Shown: positions 28,290-36,471, counted from the stretch's first letter. The stretch is DNA of 64,000 nucleotides from Micromonospora echinospora (GCF_014203425.1 NZ_JACHJC010000001.1:1178001-1242000), one strand, 5' to 3'. Program-made: numbers and translations. Notes: generated by a model not told the origin, from the sequence alone.

Positions 28290-28766
28290 ATGCGAGTACC
28301 GACCCTGGTCAAGACCGCGGCAGCAGTCACCGCGACCGCCGCCGCGGGCGCCGCCGCCACCTCCACCGGCACCTCGACGCGCTGGTACCGCCGCCTGCGC
28401 AAGCCCGCCTGGCAGCCGCCGTCGGCCGCGTTCCCCCTGGTCTGGACCCCGTTGTACGGGCTGATCGCGCTGACCGGCGCCCGGACGCTGGACCGCTCCG
28501 AAGGGCCCGAACGCGCTGCCTTCGCCCGCGGCTACGCGCTCAACCTGGCGCTCAACGCGGGCTGGAGCGCCCTGTTCTTCGGCGCCCGCAAGCCCGGTGC
28601 CGCGCTGGCCGGGATCGCCGCGCTCAACGCCTCCAACCTGGTGCTGCTGCGCCGCGCGGCGCGCACCGACCGTCCCGCCGGCGCGGCGCTCGCCCCGTAC
28701 GTCGCGTGGACCCTCTTCGCCACCGCCCTCAACGGCGCGATCGTCGGCCTCAACCGGGGACGATGA
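28290..28766 (+). CDS. tspO: TspO/MBR family membrane protein
   Basis: A 158-residue TspO/peripheral benzodiazepine receptor homologue with five predicted helices. It has the signature WYRRLRKPAWQPPSAAFPLVW, then ALNAGWSALFFGARKPG and PYVAWTLFATALNGAIVGLN. TspO binds porphyrins and, in some bacteria, takes part in stress or light responses. The N-terminal 25 residues are Ala/Thr-rich. The GGGTAG element close upstream hints at stress-sigma control. Confidence 0.92.
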   Translation: MRVPTLVKTAAAVTATAAAGAAATSTGTSTRWYRRLRKPAWQPPSAAFPLVWTPLYGLIALTGARTLDRSEGPERAAFARGYALNLALNAGWSALFFGARKPGAALAGIAALNASNLVLLRRAARTDRPAGAALAPYVAWTLFATALNGAIVGLNRGR

Positions 28767-28781
28767 CCGGCGTTCGCCTGA

Positions 28782-29663
28782 TCAGGCCCGGTGGTCGTCG
28801 GCGGACGCCGGACCGGTCGCGCGCCACGACGCCAGGAGTCGCAGCCGGTCCGCGTCCGGGCTGCCCGGCTCGGCGGTGAAGACGAGCACGACCGGGCCGG
28901 GACTGCCCGGCAGCGGATAGGTGTCCCAGTCCAGGACGATGTCGCCCAGTCCGGGCACCCGGAACGTCTTGGTGCCGCTGACCGACGCGCGGACGTCGTG
29001 CCGTGCCCACAGCCGCCGGAACTCCGCGCTGCGGATGCTCAACTCGCCGACGATCGCGGTGGCGCGAGGATGCGTGGGGTCGTCGGCGACGGCGGCGCGC
29101 AGCATGCCGATGTACTCCAGCGCCTGCCGCTCCCAGTCCGGGCAGCTGCGTCCCCCGGTCAGCGCGTCGTCGAACAGCAACAGGAGCATGTTGAGCCGGC
29201 CGGGCGGATGGTCGGCCGGGTCACCGAGCAGCGCCTGCGCCATCGGGTTCCAGTCGAGCAGATCCAGGTGCCGGCCGAGGACCACAGCCGGGGTGTCCAT
29301 CACCCGCAGCAGCCGTCGGGTGCTGTCCGGTACCCGCTCCGGCCCGTGGTCGACGCGGGTCGGCATCGGCCGGCGGGCGGCCCGGGCCAGCGTGAACAGG
29401 TGGCGGCGTTCGGTGTCGTCGAGAGCGAGGGCGCCGGCGAGCGCGTCCAGCACGTCGTCGGAGGGGCGTACCTCCCGGCCCTGCTCCATCCGCTGGTAGT
29501 AGTCGGTGCTCAGCCCGGCCAGCAGGGCCAGTTCCTCACGCCGCAGGCCGGTCACCTTGCGCCGGCCGCCCGGCTCCAGGCCGACGTCGCGCGGGCGCAG
29601 CCGGCCACGCCGGGCGCGCAGGAACGCGCCCAGCTCGCGTGCGTACGGATGCGGGCTGCTCAT
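28782..29663 (-). CDS. XRE-family regulator with MmyB-like ligand domain
   Basis: A 293-residue repressor-type protein. The N-terminal helix-turn-helix spans about residues 8-80 (VTGLRREELALLAGLSTDYYQRMEQGR). It is followed by an MmyB-like PAS-related sensing domain (AVVLGRHLDLLDWNPMAQALLG, GTKTFRVPGLGDIVLDWDTY). This family commonly represses a neighbouring oxidoreductase. Here a short-chain dehydrogenase is divergent with a 132-base shared promoter region that contains a perfect 17-bp palindrome next to this gene's TACCCT -10 element, so autorepression and control of the dehydrogenase are likely. Confidence 0.92.
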   Translation of the reverse strand: MSSPHPYARELGAFLRARRGRLRPRDVGLEPGGRRKVTGLRREELALLAGLSTDYYQRMEQGREVRPSDDVLDALAGALALDDTERRHLFTLARAARRPMPTRVDHGPERVPDSTRRLLRVMDTPAVVLGRHLDLLDWNPMAQALLGDPADHPPGRLNMLLLLFDDALTGGRSCPDWERQALEYIGMLRAAVADDPTHPRATAIVGELSIRSAEFRRLWARHDVRASVSGTKTFRVPGLGDIVLDWDTYPLPGSPGPVVLVFTAEPGSPDADRLRLLASWRATGPASADDHRA

Positions 29664-29697
29664 GCCGCCAGTCTGCCGCGACGCCGCCCACCCAGGG

Positions 29698-29714
29698 TAG
29701 GTCCCGCGGACCTA
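29698..29714. promoter_or_regulatory. 17-bp operator palindrome between XRE regulator and SDR
   Basis: TAGGTCC-CGC-GGACCTA is a perfect inverted repeat. On the minus strand it touches the TACCCT -10 of the XRE gene (29694-29699). On the plus strand it lies about 40 bases upstream of the TAGCGT -10 of the SDR gene (29753-29758). Confidence 0.6.
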
Positions 29715-29795
29715 GGCAACCGCGAACGACCGAGACCGGCCGGACCGCTCCTAGCGTCATCGCTCGACGCGAACCCCGCACCCGAGGAGCAGCAG

Positions 29796-30701
29796 ATGAC
29801 CGGATGGACCACCGACCGCATCCCCGACCAGCGCGGCCGGGTCGCCGTCGTGACCGGCGCGAACTCGGGCCTCGGCCTGGTCACCGCCACCGAACTGGCC
29901 CGCCACGGCGCCCACGTCGTGCTGGCCGTGCGGAACACCGCCGCCGGCCGGGAGGCCGCCCGCCGCATGGGCGGCGACACCGAGGTACGCGAGCTGGACC
30001 TGGCCCGCCTCGATTCGGTACGCGCGTTCGCCGCGAAGCTGACCGCCGACCACCCGACGATCGACCTGCTGGTCAACAACGCCGGTGTGGTGCTGCTCGG
30101 CCCGCGCCGTACCTCCGCCGACGGCTTCGAGCTGCAGTTCGCCACCAACATGCTGGGCCCCTATGCGCTGACCGGCCTGCTGCTGGACGCGCTCGCCGGG
30201 GCGCGGGCGGCGCGGGTGGTGAGCCTCAGCTCCCTCACCCACCGCAACGCGCGGCTCGACTTCGGCGACCTGATGTCCGAGCGCGACTACCGGGCCTCCG
30301 CCGCGTACGGCCGGTCGAAGCTCGCCACCACCGTCTTCGGCGTCGAGCTGGACCGCCGTCTGCGCTCGGCCGGGTCGCCGATCGTCAGCGCGCTGGCGCA
30401 TCCCGGTCTCACCCGCAGCAACCTCACGCCGCGTGCCTGGGAACACCGGGGCCGGCTCGGACGGCTGATCGGGCGGCTCGGTCTGCTCGCCACCCAGCCG
30501 GTCGAGCGGGGCGTGTTGCCGCAGTTGCGGGCCGCGACCGACCCGGACGTGCGTGGCGGCCAGTTCTTCGGCCCGTCCCGGCTCTTCGAGACCTGGGGCC
30601 CGGTCACCGAGGCGCGGCTCAGCCGGCAGGCCGCCGACCCGGCCGTCGGCAGGCGGCTCTGGGCGGCGGCGGCGGAGCTGACCGGTGTCAGTTACCTCTG
30701 A
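29796..30701 (+). CDS. short-chain dehydrogenase (RDH/WWOX-like SDR)
   Basis: A 301-residue SDR oxidoreductase. The cofactor motif is VTGANSGLGLVTATELA, the NNAG motif is LLVNNAGVVLL, the catalytic Ser lies in VVSLSSLTHR, and the active-site pair is YGRSKLAT. The Arg in LAVRNTAAG suggests NADP(H) preference. The layout matches the retinol-dehydrogenase-like group used in many actinobacteria for unknown carbonyls. ATG 29796 follows GAGGAG. It is divergent from, and probably controlled by, the adjacent XRE regulator. Confidence 0.92.
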   Translation: MTGWTTDRIPDQRGRVAVVTGANSGLGLVTATELARHGAHVVLAVRNTAAGREAARRMGGDTEVRELDLARLDSVRAFAAKLTADHPTIDLLVNNAGVVLLGPRRTSADGFELQFATNMLGPYALTGLLLDALAGARAARVVSLSSLTHRNARLDFGDLMSERDYRASAAYGRSKLATTVFGVELDRRLRSAGSPIVSALAHPGLTRSNLTPRAWEHRGRLGRLIGRLGLLATQPVERGVLPQLRAATDPDVRGGQFFGPSRLFETWGPVTEARLSRQAADPAVGRRLWAAAAELTGVSYL

Positions 30702-30723
30702 ACCGGCGGCGCGAGTGGGATTT

Positions 30724-30768
30724 TGCACTCCCAGTGCACTTGTCTCCGGTTTCGCCGCTGCCTAGCGT
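30724..30768 (+). promoter_or_regulatory. promoter and palindrome for DUF2855 gene
   Basis: TTGTCT (30740) and TAGCGT (30763) are 17 bases apart, and the ATG at 30775 follows six bases later, which predicts a leaderless message. The palindrome TGCACT-CCC-AGTGCA (30724-30738) abuts the -35 element and is a plausible operator. Confidence 0.5.
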
Positions 30769-30774
30769 CAGGCC

Positions 30775-31842
30775 ATGGCTGACTCGTGGACGTTCGCTGT
30801 GGCCCGTGCCGACCTCGCCCGCACCACGCTCGCCGACGGCGCGGTGCCCGCCCTCGCCGACGGGGAGGCGCTGCTGCGCGTGGACCGGGTCGGCCTGACC
30901 GCCAACAACGTGACGTACGCGGTGCTCGGCGAGGCGATGCGCTACTGGGAGTTCTTCCCGCCCGAGCCGCGCGGGCTCGACCGGCAGTGGGGGCTTCCGC
31001 CACTGTGGGGCTTCGCCGAGGTCACCTCGTCCACAGTGGCCGGCGTCGAGCCGGGCCTGCGGGTCTACGGCTACCTGCCGCCCGCCGGCCACCTGGTGGT
31101 ACGCCCGGAGCGGGTGGACGGGTCCGGCTTCCGGGACGCGAGCCCGCACCGGGCCGGGCTGCCCTCGCCGTACAACTCCTACCGGTCGACCACGGGCGAC
31201 CCCGCGTACCGGGCGGAGCAGGAGGACCTGCTGATCCTGTTCCGGCCGCTGTTCTTCACCTCGTTCATGCTCGCCGACCAGGTCGTCGACAACGACTGGT
31301 ACGGCGCGGAATCGCTTGTGCTGTCGTCGGCGTCGAGCAAGACGGCGTACGCCGCCGCGTTCGAGCTGCACGGACTCGGCCCCCGCCTGATCGGGCTCAC
31401 CTCGCCCGGCAATCTCGCCTTCACCCGGTCGCTCGGCTGTTACGACGACGTCCTCACGTACGACGACATCGCGGCGCTCGACGCCGTACCGACCGTCTAC
31501 CTCGACCTGTCCGGCGCGCCGGCGCACCGGTCCGCCCTGCGAGCCCACCTCGGCGACCGGCTCGTCCGGGACATCGCCGTCGGCCTGACCCAGCAGACGC
31601 CGAACGCGGACGCCGCCGAGGAGGTCTTCTTCGCGCCGGTGCAGATGCGCAAGCGCAGCCAGGACTGGGGCCGGGACGGCCTCGACAACCGGTTCGCCGA
31701 CGCCTGGCAACGGTTCTCGCAGGTGGTGAGCGGATGGCTCGACGTGCGGGTCGGCGCCGGTCCGGAGGCGCTGCGGGACGCCTGGCTCGACGTCCTCGCC
31801 GGTCGTACGCCGCCCCGGGTGGGCCACGTGGTGCAGCTCTGA
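30775..31842 (+). CDS. DUF2855 family protein
   Basis: A 355-residue protein of the DUF2855 family. It begins like a quinone-oxidoreductase (MDR) N-terminus (VDRVGLTANNVTYAVLGE) but has its own conserved blocks: YWEFFPPEPRGLDRQWGLPPLWGFAEV, QEDLLILFRPLFFTSFMLADQ and LVLSSASSKTAYAAAFELHG. The last fits the nucleotide-binding turn of MDR enzymes in altered form. The reaction is unknown. It is probably leaderless and follows the SDR gene by 73 bases with its own promoter and operator. Confidence 0.85.
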   Translation: MADSWTFAVARADLARTTLADGAVPALADGEALLRVDRVGLTANNVTYAVLGEAMRYWEFFPPEPRGLDRQWGLPPLWGFAEVTSSTVAGVEPGLRVYGYLPPAGHLVVRPERVDGSGFRDASPHRAGLPSPYNSYRSTTGDPAYRAEQEDLLILFRPLFFTSFMLADQVVDNDWYGAESLVLSSASSKTAYAAAFELHGLGPRLIGLTSPGNLAFTRSLGCYDDVLTYDDIAALDAVPTVYLDLSGAPAHRSALRAHLGDRLVRDIAVGLTQQTPNADAAEEVFFAPVQMRKRSQDWGRDGLDNRFADAWQRFSQVVSGWLDVRVGAGPEALRDAWLDVLAGRTPPRVGHVVQL

Positions 31843-31847
31843 GAGCG

Positions 31848-33122
31848 TCAGCGGTTGACGTAGGCGGCCAGGCCGCCGAGATCCTCGTTGGCGATGAAGA
31901 CCGAGCGGACGTTGATGATGGCTTCCTCGACGTGCACCGGGCAGCCCCACGCCGAGTCACCCCACGAGTCGGCGACCTTGATCTCGGCGGGTGCGGCGCA
32001 GCCGTCGCTGCCGCCGAGCTGACACTGCTCGGGGCGGGGACTGGCGGCCTGCGCGGCGGCGGCGGCGCGCAGCCGGGCGGTGAGTTCCGCGGCGGCGGCG
32101 GCGCGCTGTTCCGCCTCGGCCCGTAGCTCCCGCTCCGCCCGCACCACCCGGGCCAGCTCGTCGTGGGCGGCTCGCGCGCGAGCGTCCGCTTCGGACTTCG
32201 CCTGTTCGATGTGGTGACGTTCGATGGCCAGGGCGGCGGTGCCGGTGAAGACCCGGGCGAGGGCCAGATCGGTGTCCCGCGGGACGCGCGGGGTGCGGTG
32301 GTACATGGCGAACGTGCCGAGCAGGCTGCCGTCGCGGGCCAGGATCGGCGTGGACCAGCAGGCGGCGAGCCCGGCCCGCTCGGCCAGATCGCGGAAGTCG
32401 GCCCAGAACGGGTCGGTGGCGATGTCGGTGACGACGACCGGTTCCCGCCGGTGCGCGGCGGTGCCGCACGAGCCGACGCCCTCACCGGTGGCGATCCCGT
32501 CGATGGCCTCGTTGTAGAAGTCGGGCAGGCTGGGCGCGGCGCCGTGGCGCAGGTGCCGGCCGTCGGCGTCGGCGAGCAGGACGGAGACGAGGACCTCCTG
32601 CGGCGCGAGGTTCTCGATGCAGCGGGCCATCCCGTCGAGCACCGCGGCCAGGGGCGCCCGCCGGGCGATCTGCTCCAACATGGCGCGGTGTTCGGCCATC
32701 AGCCGTTGCGCGTGCTTGACCTGCGTGGTCTCCACCCCGATCACGCGGATCCCGGTCACCGTTCCGGCGGCGTCGCGGCGCGGCTCGTAGGTGAAGTCGA
32801 AGAACGTCTCCCGCGCGTGCGACCCGGTACCCAGCATGATCCGGGCGTCGTGACCGGTGTAGGACTCGCCCGTCCGGTAGACCTCGTCCAGCAGGGCGAT
32901 GAAGCCCTGGCCGTCCAGTTCCGGCATCAACTCGGCGAGGGCTACTCCCGTACGTGCGCGTTCCTCACCGATGGCGGTGAAGAACGCCGGGTTCGCCGCC
33001 TCCACCACGTGGGTCGGCCCGGCAAGCGCCGCGAAGACGGCGATGGACTGCCCGAACAGCGTCCGCAGATCCTCGTCTGCGGGCGTTGGCGTGGGCAGAT
33101 GCTGGCCCGGTAGCGCCGTCAT
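31848..33122 (-). CDS. PAS-GAF sensor protein with Cys-containing C-terminal module
   Basis: About 424 residues. A PAS domain (LFGQSIAVFAALAGPTHVVEAANPAFF to VIGVETTQVKHAQ) is followed by a GAF domain (MARCIENLAPQEVLVSVLL to FTGTAALAIERHH). A coiled coil rich in Ala/Glu/Arg follows, then about 60 residues with four Cys/His candidates (QCQL, DGCAAP, WGCPVHVEEA) and the ending VFIANEDLGGLAAYVNR. No kinase, cyclase or phosphatase domain is present, so it is a sensor without a recognised output unless the C-terminus is one. ATG 33122 lies about ten bases after GGGAGGAAG; GTG 33140 is the alternative. It is divergent from the GH6 cellulase. Confidence 0.8.
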   Translation of the reverse strand: MTALPGQHLPTPTPADEDLRTLFGQSIAVFAALAGPTHVVEAANPAFFTAIGEERARTGVALAELMPELDGQGFIALLDEVYRTGESYTGHDARIMLGTGSHARETFFDFTYEPRRDAAGTVTGIRVIGVETTQVKHAQRLMAEHRAMLEQIARRAPLAAVLDGMARCIENLAPQEVLVSVLLADADGRHLRHGAAPSLPDFYNEAIDGIATGEGVGSCGTAAHRREPVVVTDIATDPFWADFRDLAERAGLAACWSTPILARDGSLLGTFAMYHRTPRVPRDTDLALARVFTGTAALAIERHHIEQAKSEADARARAAHDELARVVRAERELRAEAEQRAAAAAELTARLRAAAAAQAASPRPEQCQLGGSDGCAAPAEIKVADSWGDSAWGCPVHVEEAIINVRSVFIANEDLGGLAAYVNR

Positions 33123-33192
33123 GCCTGGTCTTCCTCCCACGCCGCTTCGTCGATCGTTGCCAGATTACGGGGCAGTGGCCGACGTTCACATC

Positions 33193-33221
33193 TTGGCATC
33201 GACGCCCGCCTCCGTTACCGT
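33193..33221 (+). promoter_or_regulatory. promoter of the GH6 cellulase gene
   Basis: TTGGCA (33193) and TACCGT (33216) are separated by exactly 17 bases. Transcription would start near 33228, inside the CebR-type palindrome, giving a message with a leader of about 50 bases and a strong AGGAGG ribosome site. Confidence 0.55.
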
Positions 33222-33224
33222 CCA

Positions 33225-33238
33225 TGGGAACGCTCCCA
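33225..33238. promoter_or_regulatory. CebR-type operator
   Basis: TGGGAACGCTCCCA differs in one position from the 14-bp CebR palindrome TGGGAGCGCTCCCA known from Streptomyces and Thermobifida cellulase genes. Placed just after the -10 element, a bound LacI-family CebR would block transcription until cello-oligosaccharides release it. Confidence 0.85.
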
Positions 33239-33278
33239 TGAACTTAGATACTTCGATGTGATCAGGAGGAAACACGTC

Positions 33279-34652
33279 GTGGCTATCCTCTCCGCCCGCC
33301 GCAGGTCAGCGGCCATCAGTGTGGCGGCCGTAGCGGGCCTCGCCGCCGCCGGCGTCGGCCTCGCCGTCGGCGGCGCGTCCGCCGGCACCGTGTCCGGATC
33401 GCTCTATCGCGACCCGAGTTCGGCAGTGGTCCGCTGGGTCGCCGCCAACCCCGGCGACTCCCGCGCCGCCGTCATCCGGGACAAGATCGCCAGCCAGCCT
33501 CAGGCGCGCTGGTACGCCAACTTCAACCCGTCGACCATCCAGTCCGAGGTCTCCAGCTTCATCGGCGCCGCCAACGCGGCGCAGCAGATTCCGGTGCTGT
33601 CGGTGTACGAGATCACCAACCGGGACTGCGGCGGAGCCAGCGCCGGTGGCGCGCCGGACCTCAACCAGTACCAGACCTGGGTGTCCAACTTCGCCCGCGG
33701 GCTCGGCAACCAGACGGTCCTGATCATCCTGGAGACCGACTCGCTCGCCCTGCAGACCTGCCTGAGCACCAGCGAGCTGAACGCCCGCAACCAGGCGCTC
33801 ACCACGGCGACCCAGACCATCAAGTCGGGCAACCCCAACGCCAAGGTGTACCTCGACGGCGGGCACTCCACCTGGAACAGCGCGAACGACACGGCCAACC
33901 GGCTCCGGGCGGCCGGCGTGCAGTACGCCGACGGGTTCTTCACCAACGTGTCGAACTTCAACCCCACGTCCAGCGAGGCGAACTTCGGCCGGGCCGTCAT
34001 CTCCGCCCTCAACGGCATGGGCATCTCCGGCAAGCGGCAGGTCATCGACACCAGCCGCAACGGCGGAGCGGCCGGGGACTGGTGCGCCGACGACAACACC
34101 GACCGGCGCATCGGGCAGTACCCCACGACGAACACCGGCGACGCCAACATCGACGCATACCTCTGGGTGAAGCCGCCGGGTGAGGCGGACGGCTGCCGTT
34201 ACACGGCCGGTTCGTTCCAGCCGGACCTGGCCTTCAGCCTGGCCAACGGCGCGCCCAACCCGCCGCCCACCACCGCGCCGCCGACGACCAACCCGCCGAC
34301 CACCGCTCCGCCCACCACCGCGCCGCCGACGACGGCGCCCCCGACCACGCCGCCGCCGGCCGGTAACGGCTGCTCCGCGTCGGTCGCGATCAACCAGTGG
34401 AACGGCGGCTTCACCGCGAGCGTGAACGTCACCGCCGGCTCGGCGAGCATCAACGGCTGGACCGTGACCATCGCGCTGCCCAGCGGCGCCGCGATCACCG
34501 GCACCTGGAACGCCCAGGCCAGCGGCACCAGCGGCACCGTCCGGTTCACGAATGTGGGCTACAACGGACAGGTGGGCGCCGGGCAGACGACCAACTTCGG
34601 CTTCCAGGGCAACGGCACCGGTCAGGGCGCGACGGCCACCTGCGCCGCCTGA
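33279..34652 (+). CDS. secreted GH6 cellulase with CBM2 domain
   Basis: A 457-residue secreted glycoside hydrolase family 6 enzyme (endoglucanase or cellobiohydrolase). The signal peptide covers about the first 36 residues (ending GGASAGTV). GH6 motifs are VLSVYEITNRDCGG with the general-acid Asp region, VLIILETDSLA, VYLDGGHSTW, YADGFFTNVSNF and YLWVKPPGEADG. A Pro/Thr linker of repeated PTTAP units (about 34252-34360) leads to a C-terminal CBM2 cellulose-binding domain (CSASVAINQWNGGFTASVNV to TATCAA). GTG 33279 is chosen because AGGAGG lies nine bases upstream. Control by CebR is strongly suggested by the operator. Confidence 0.95.
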   Translation: MAILSARRRSAAISVAAVAGLAAAGVGLAVGGASAGTVSGSLYRDPSSAVVRWVAANPGDSRAAVIRDKIASQPQARWYANFNPSTIQSEVSSFIGAANAAQQIPVLSVYEITNRDCGGASAGGAPDLNQYQTWVSNFARGLGNQTVLIILETDSLALQTCLSTSELNARNQALTTATQTIKSGNPNAKVYLDGGHSTWNSANDTANRLRAAGVQYADGFFTNVSNFNPTSSEANFGRAVISALNGMGISGKRQVIDTSRNGGAAGDWCADDNTDRRIGQYPTTNTGDANIDAYLWVKPPGEADGCRYTAGSFQPDLAFSLANGAPNPPPTTAPPTTNPPTTAPPTTAPPTTAPPTTPPPAGNGCSASVAINQWNGGFTASVNVTAGSASINGWTVTIALPSGAAITGTWNAQASGTSGTVRFTNVGYNGQVGAGQTTNFGFQGNGTGQGATATCAA

Positions 34653-34666
34653 CCCCGCACGACACC

Positions 34667-34706
34667 CGCGGGCCCGGCACGGAGGAACGCTCCTCCGCGC
34701 CGGGCC
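34667..34706. terminator. terminator of the GH6 gene
   Basis: CGGGCCCGGC-A-CGGAGGA pairs with TCCTCCG-C-GCCGGGCCCG around a 4-base loop, 15 bases after the stop. It is a long GC-rich stem without a T tract, as is common in actinomycetes. Confidence 0.75.
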
Positions 34707-34871
34707 CGTCCGCGTGCTCCTGGTCGGCGCGGCTCGCTCAGGCGGCCGGCGGGGGTTAGGCTGTCGGTGCGGGGTACCGACGGCTGATCGCCGACCCCCT
34801 GCCCTTCCCACGGTTTCCCAGCCGCGACGACTGAGTCGAGTGCTGCCGTGCAGATTCCCTTGGAGCACGAC

Positions 34872-35045
34872 GTGCCCGACAAGACATTCGCCCTGAATCC
34901 CTTCGGCGTCGAGGGGGCCAAGGCCACCGACGAGGAGCGCAGTCCGGCCGCGGACATCAGCTCCGCCTCCATGACCCGCCTGCGCAGCCCGTTCGCCGCG
35001 GATGGGCCCGCCCGCGAGAGCACCGGCGAGTCCACCCAGCGCTGA
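34872..35045 (+). CDS. small 57-residue protein of unknown function
   Basis: GTG 34872 follows GGAG with a 6-base gap. The product begins VPDKTFALNPFGVEGAKA, continues through an acidic stretch (TDEERSPAADIS), and ends with MTRLRSPFAADGPAREST and a short polar tail. It has no membrane segment, no Cys and no domain I recognise. It resembles short hydrophilic peptides, including leader regions of modified peptides, but no maturation enzyme is next to it, so that idea is weak. TAGGCT at 34757 could be its -10 element, leaving a leader of about 100 bases. It converges on the reductase gene, with 9 bases between stops. Confidence 0.5.
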   Translation: MPDKTFALNPFGVEGAKATDEERSPAADISSASMTRLRSPFAADGPARESTGESTQR

Positions 35046-35054
35046 CGCCGAGAA

Positions 35055-35708
35055 TCACGCCCGCGCGAGTCGCCGCGCTCTCCTCAGGTTGAGGGCCAGC
35101 TCCTCGCGGTTCTGGTGCGCGTGCCGGATCCATGCGGGCTGGCCAGGACCGGTGCGCCAGGATTCGCTCAGCGGGCTGTTGTCCACGGTGTCGAAGCCGA
35201 ACTGGTCGTACAGCCGCGTCACCAGAGCAACCGCCTCAGGGAAGTTGCTGGAGACGGAGAGCGCCAGCCGGTCAGGGGCGCCGGCAGGCCGGGCGGAGGT
35301 GAGCAGGCGGGGCGCCTGGATGTGGGTGAACGCCTTGGCCACCTTCGACGTGGGGAGCTGTTCCTGACGTAGTTCGTGGACCGTCTTCTCACCCGAGTCG
35401 ATGACCGGGATGTGCCCGTCGCGCCAGACCATGTAGTTGTTCGTGTCCAGGACGACTTTGCCCGCGAGTTCCTCGGCCGGCATGTCGTTGACGACCTTCA
35501 GGGGTACGGCGACGACGGCGAAGTCGCTCGCCGCCGCGGCATCCCTGGCGTACGCCGCCCGCGCCGACGGACCCAGCTCGGCGACGAGGCCGGCCAACGT
35601 TTCGGGCCCTCGCGAGTTGGCGATGACGACCGCGTATCCGGCCGCGATCGCCGCCCGTGCGATCTGGCTGCCGACCTCGCCCGCGCCGATGATGCCGATG
35701 GTTGTCAT
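35055..35708 (-). CDS. F420-dependent-reductase-like NAD(P)-binding protein
   Basis: A 217-residue Rossmann-fold protein of the NADPH:F420 reductase-like (NpdG/ProC_N) group. The dinucleotide motif is IGIIGAGEVGSQIARAAIAAG, followed by VVIANSRGPETLAGLV. VVAVPLKVVNDMP and VVLDTNNYMVW are typical. ATG 35708 has GGAG just upstream; GTG 35717 is possible. It sits 31 bases behind an SDR gene on the same strand, so the two probably form an operon repressed by the divergent TetR protein. The true substrate is unknown. Confidence 0.85.
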   Translation of the reverse strand: MTTIGIIGAGEVGSQIARAAIAAGYAVVIANSRGPETLAGLVAELGPSARAAYARDAAAASDFAVVAVPLKVVNDMPAEELAGKVVLDTNNYMVWRDGHIPVIDSGEKTVHELRQEQLPTSKVAKAFTHIQAPRLLTSARPAGAPDRLALSVSSNFPEAVALVTRLYDQFGFDTVDNSPLSESWRTGPGQPAWIRHAHQNREELALNLRRARRLARA

Positions 35709-35739
35709 GGTCTCCACCTCAAAGTTGTCGGTTGTGTGG

Positions 35740-36426
35740 CTACCAGTTCAGGTGACCGGACTCGTCCTGGAGCGTCCCGGTCGGACCGTCCGGGGGGAGC
35801 GTCGCCAGGCGTACGACAGTCCGGGCGCTCTCGGCCGGTGATCTCCCGCCGCCGAGCGCGGCGGTCATGTCGGTGGCGGTGAAGCCCGGCTCGACCGCGT
35901 TGAACTTGATGCCCGGCTGAGACCTCGCGTACTTGACGGTGATCATGGTGGCGGCCGCCTTCGACGCCGAGTAGAGCGGGAACGGCAGATCGAACTCCGG
36001 CCGGTCGGGATTGTTCGTCGCCCAGAAGGAGCCCGCGCTGCTCGACACCGTGACCACCACGGGGTTGGCGGATCTGCGCAGCAGGGGCAGTGCCGCCTCG
36101 GTGACCCGGATGATCCCGACCACGTTGGTGTCGAACACCCGCAGGGCGGTGGGCCCGTCGACGGCGCCGCTCTCGGCGATGCCCGCGTTGTTGACCAGGA
36201 CGTCGAGCCGGCCCTCGGCCGCGTCGATCGTCGCCAGGGCCTCGGTCACCGAGGCGTCGTCGGTCACGTCGAGGTGCAGGAACCGCGCGCCGAGCGCCGC
36301 TGCGGCTTCCTCGCCCTTCCGCTTGTCGCGTGCCCCGAGGTAGACGACGTGACCCAGGTCCAGAAGCTGCCTGGCGGTCGCGAAACCGATGCCCTTGTTC
36401 GCGCCGGTGATCAACGTGACGGTCAT
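35740..36426 (-). CDS. short-chain dehydrogenase
   Basis: A 228-residue SDR enzyme: LITGANKGIGFATARQL (cofactor), LDVLVNNAGIAES, VVTVSSSAGSFWAT (catalytic Ser) and YSASKAAATMI (Tyr/Lys pair). The Arg in GARDKRKGEEAA suggests NADP(H). ATG 36426 is chosen because GAGGGAG precedes it. The gene is divergent from a TetR regulator across an intergenic region with three operator repeats, the classic arrangement of a repressor controlling a detoxifying reductase. Confidence 0.92.
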   Translation of the reverse strand: MTVTLITGANKGIGFATARQLLDLGHVVYLGARDKRKGEEAAAALGARFLHLDVTDDASVTEALATIDAAEGRLDVLVNNAGIAESGAVDGPTALRVFDTNVVGIIRVTEAALPLLRRSANPVVVTVSSSAGSFWATNNPDRPEFDLPFPLYSASKAAATMITVKYARSQPGIKFNAVEPGFTATDMTAALGGGRSPAESARTVVRLATLPPDGPTGTLQDESGHLNW

Positions 36427-36471
36427 GCGTCTCCCTCGGTCCGCGGTGGGCCAAGGCCCCTGCCGCATTTT

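Noticed and set aside
34252..34360. Tandem repeat of PTTAP codons
   Set aside because: It is the ordinary Pro/Thr linker between the catalytic and cellulose-binding domains, not an independent repeat element.
34848..35045. RiPP precursor peptide
   Set aside because: No modifying enzyme, protease or dedicated transporter lies beside the small gene, and no known leader motif is visible.
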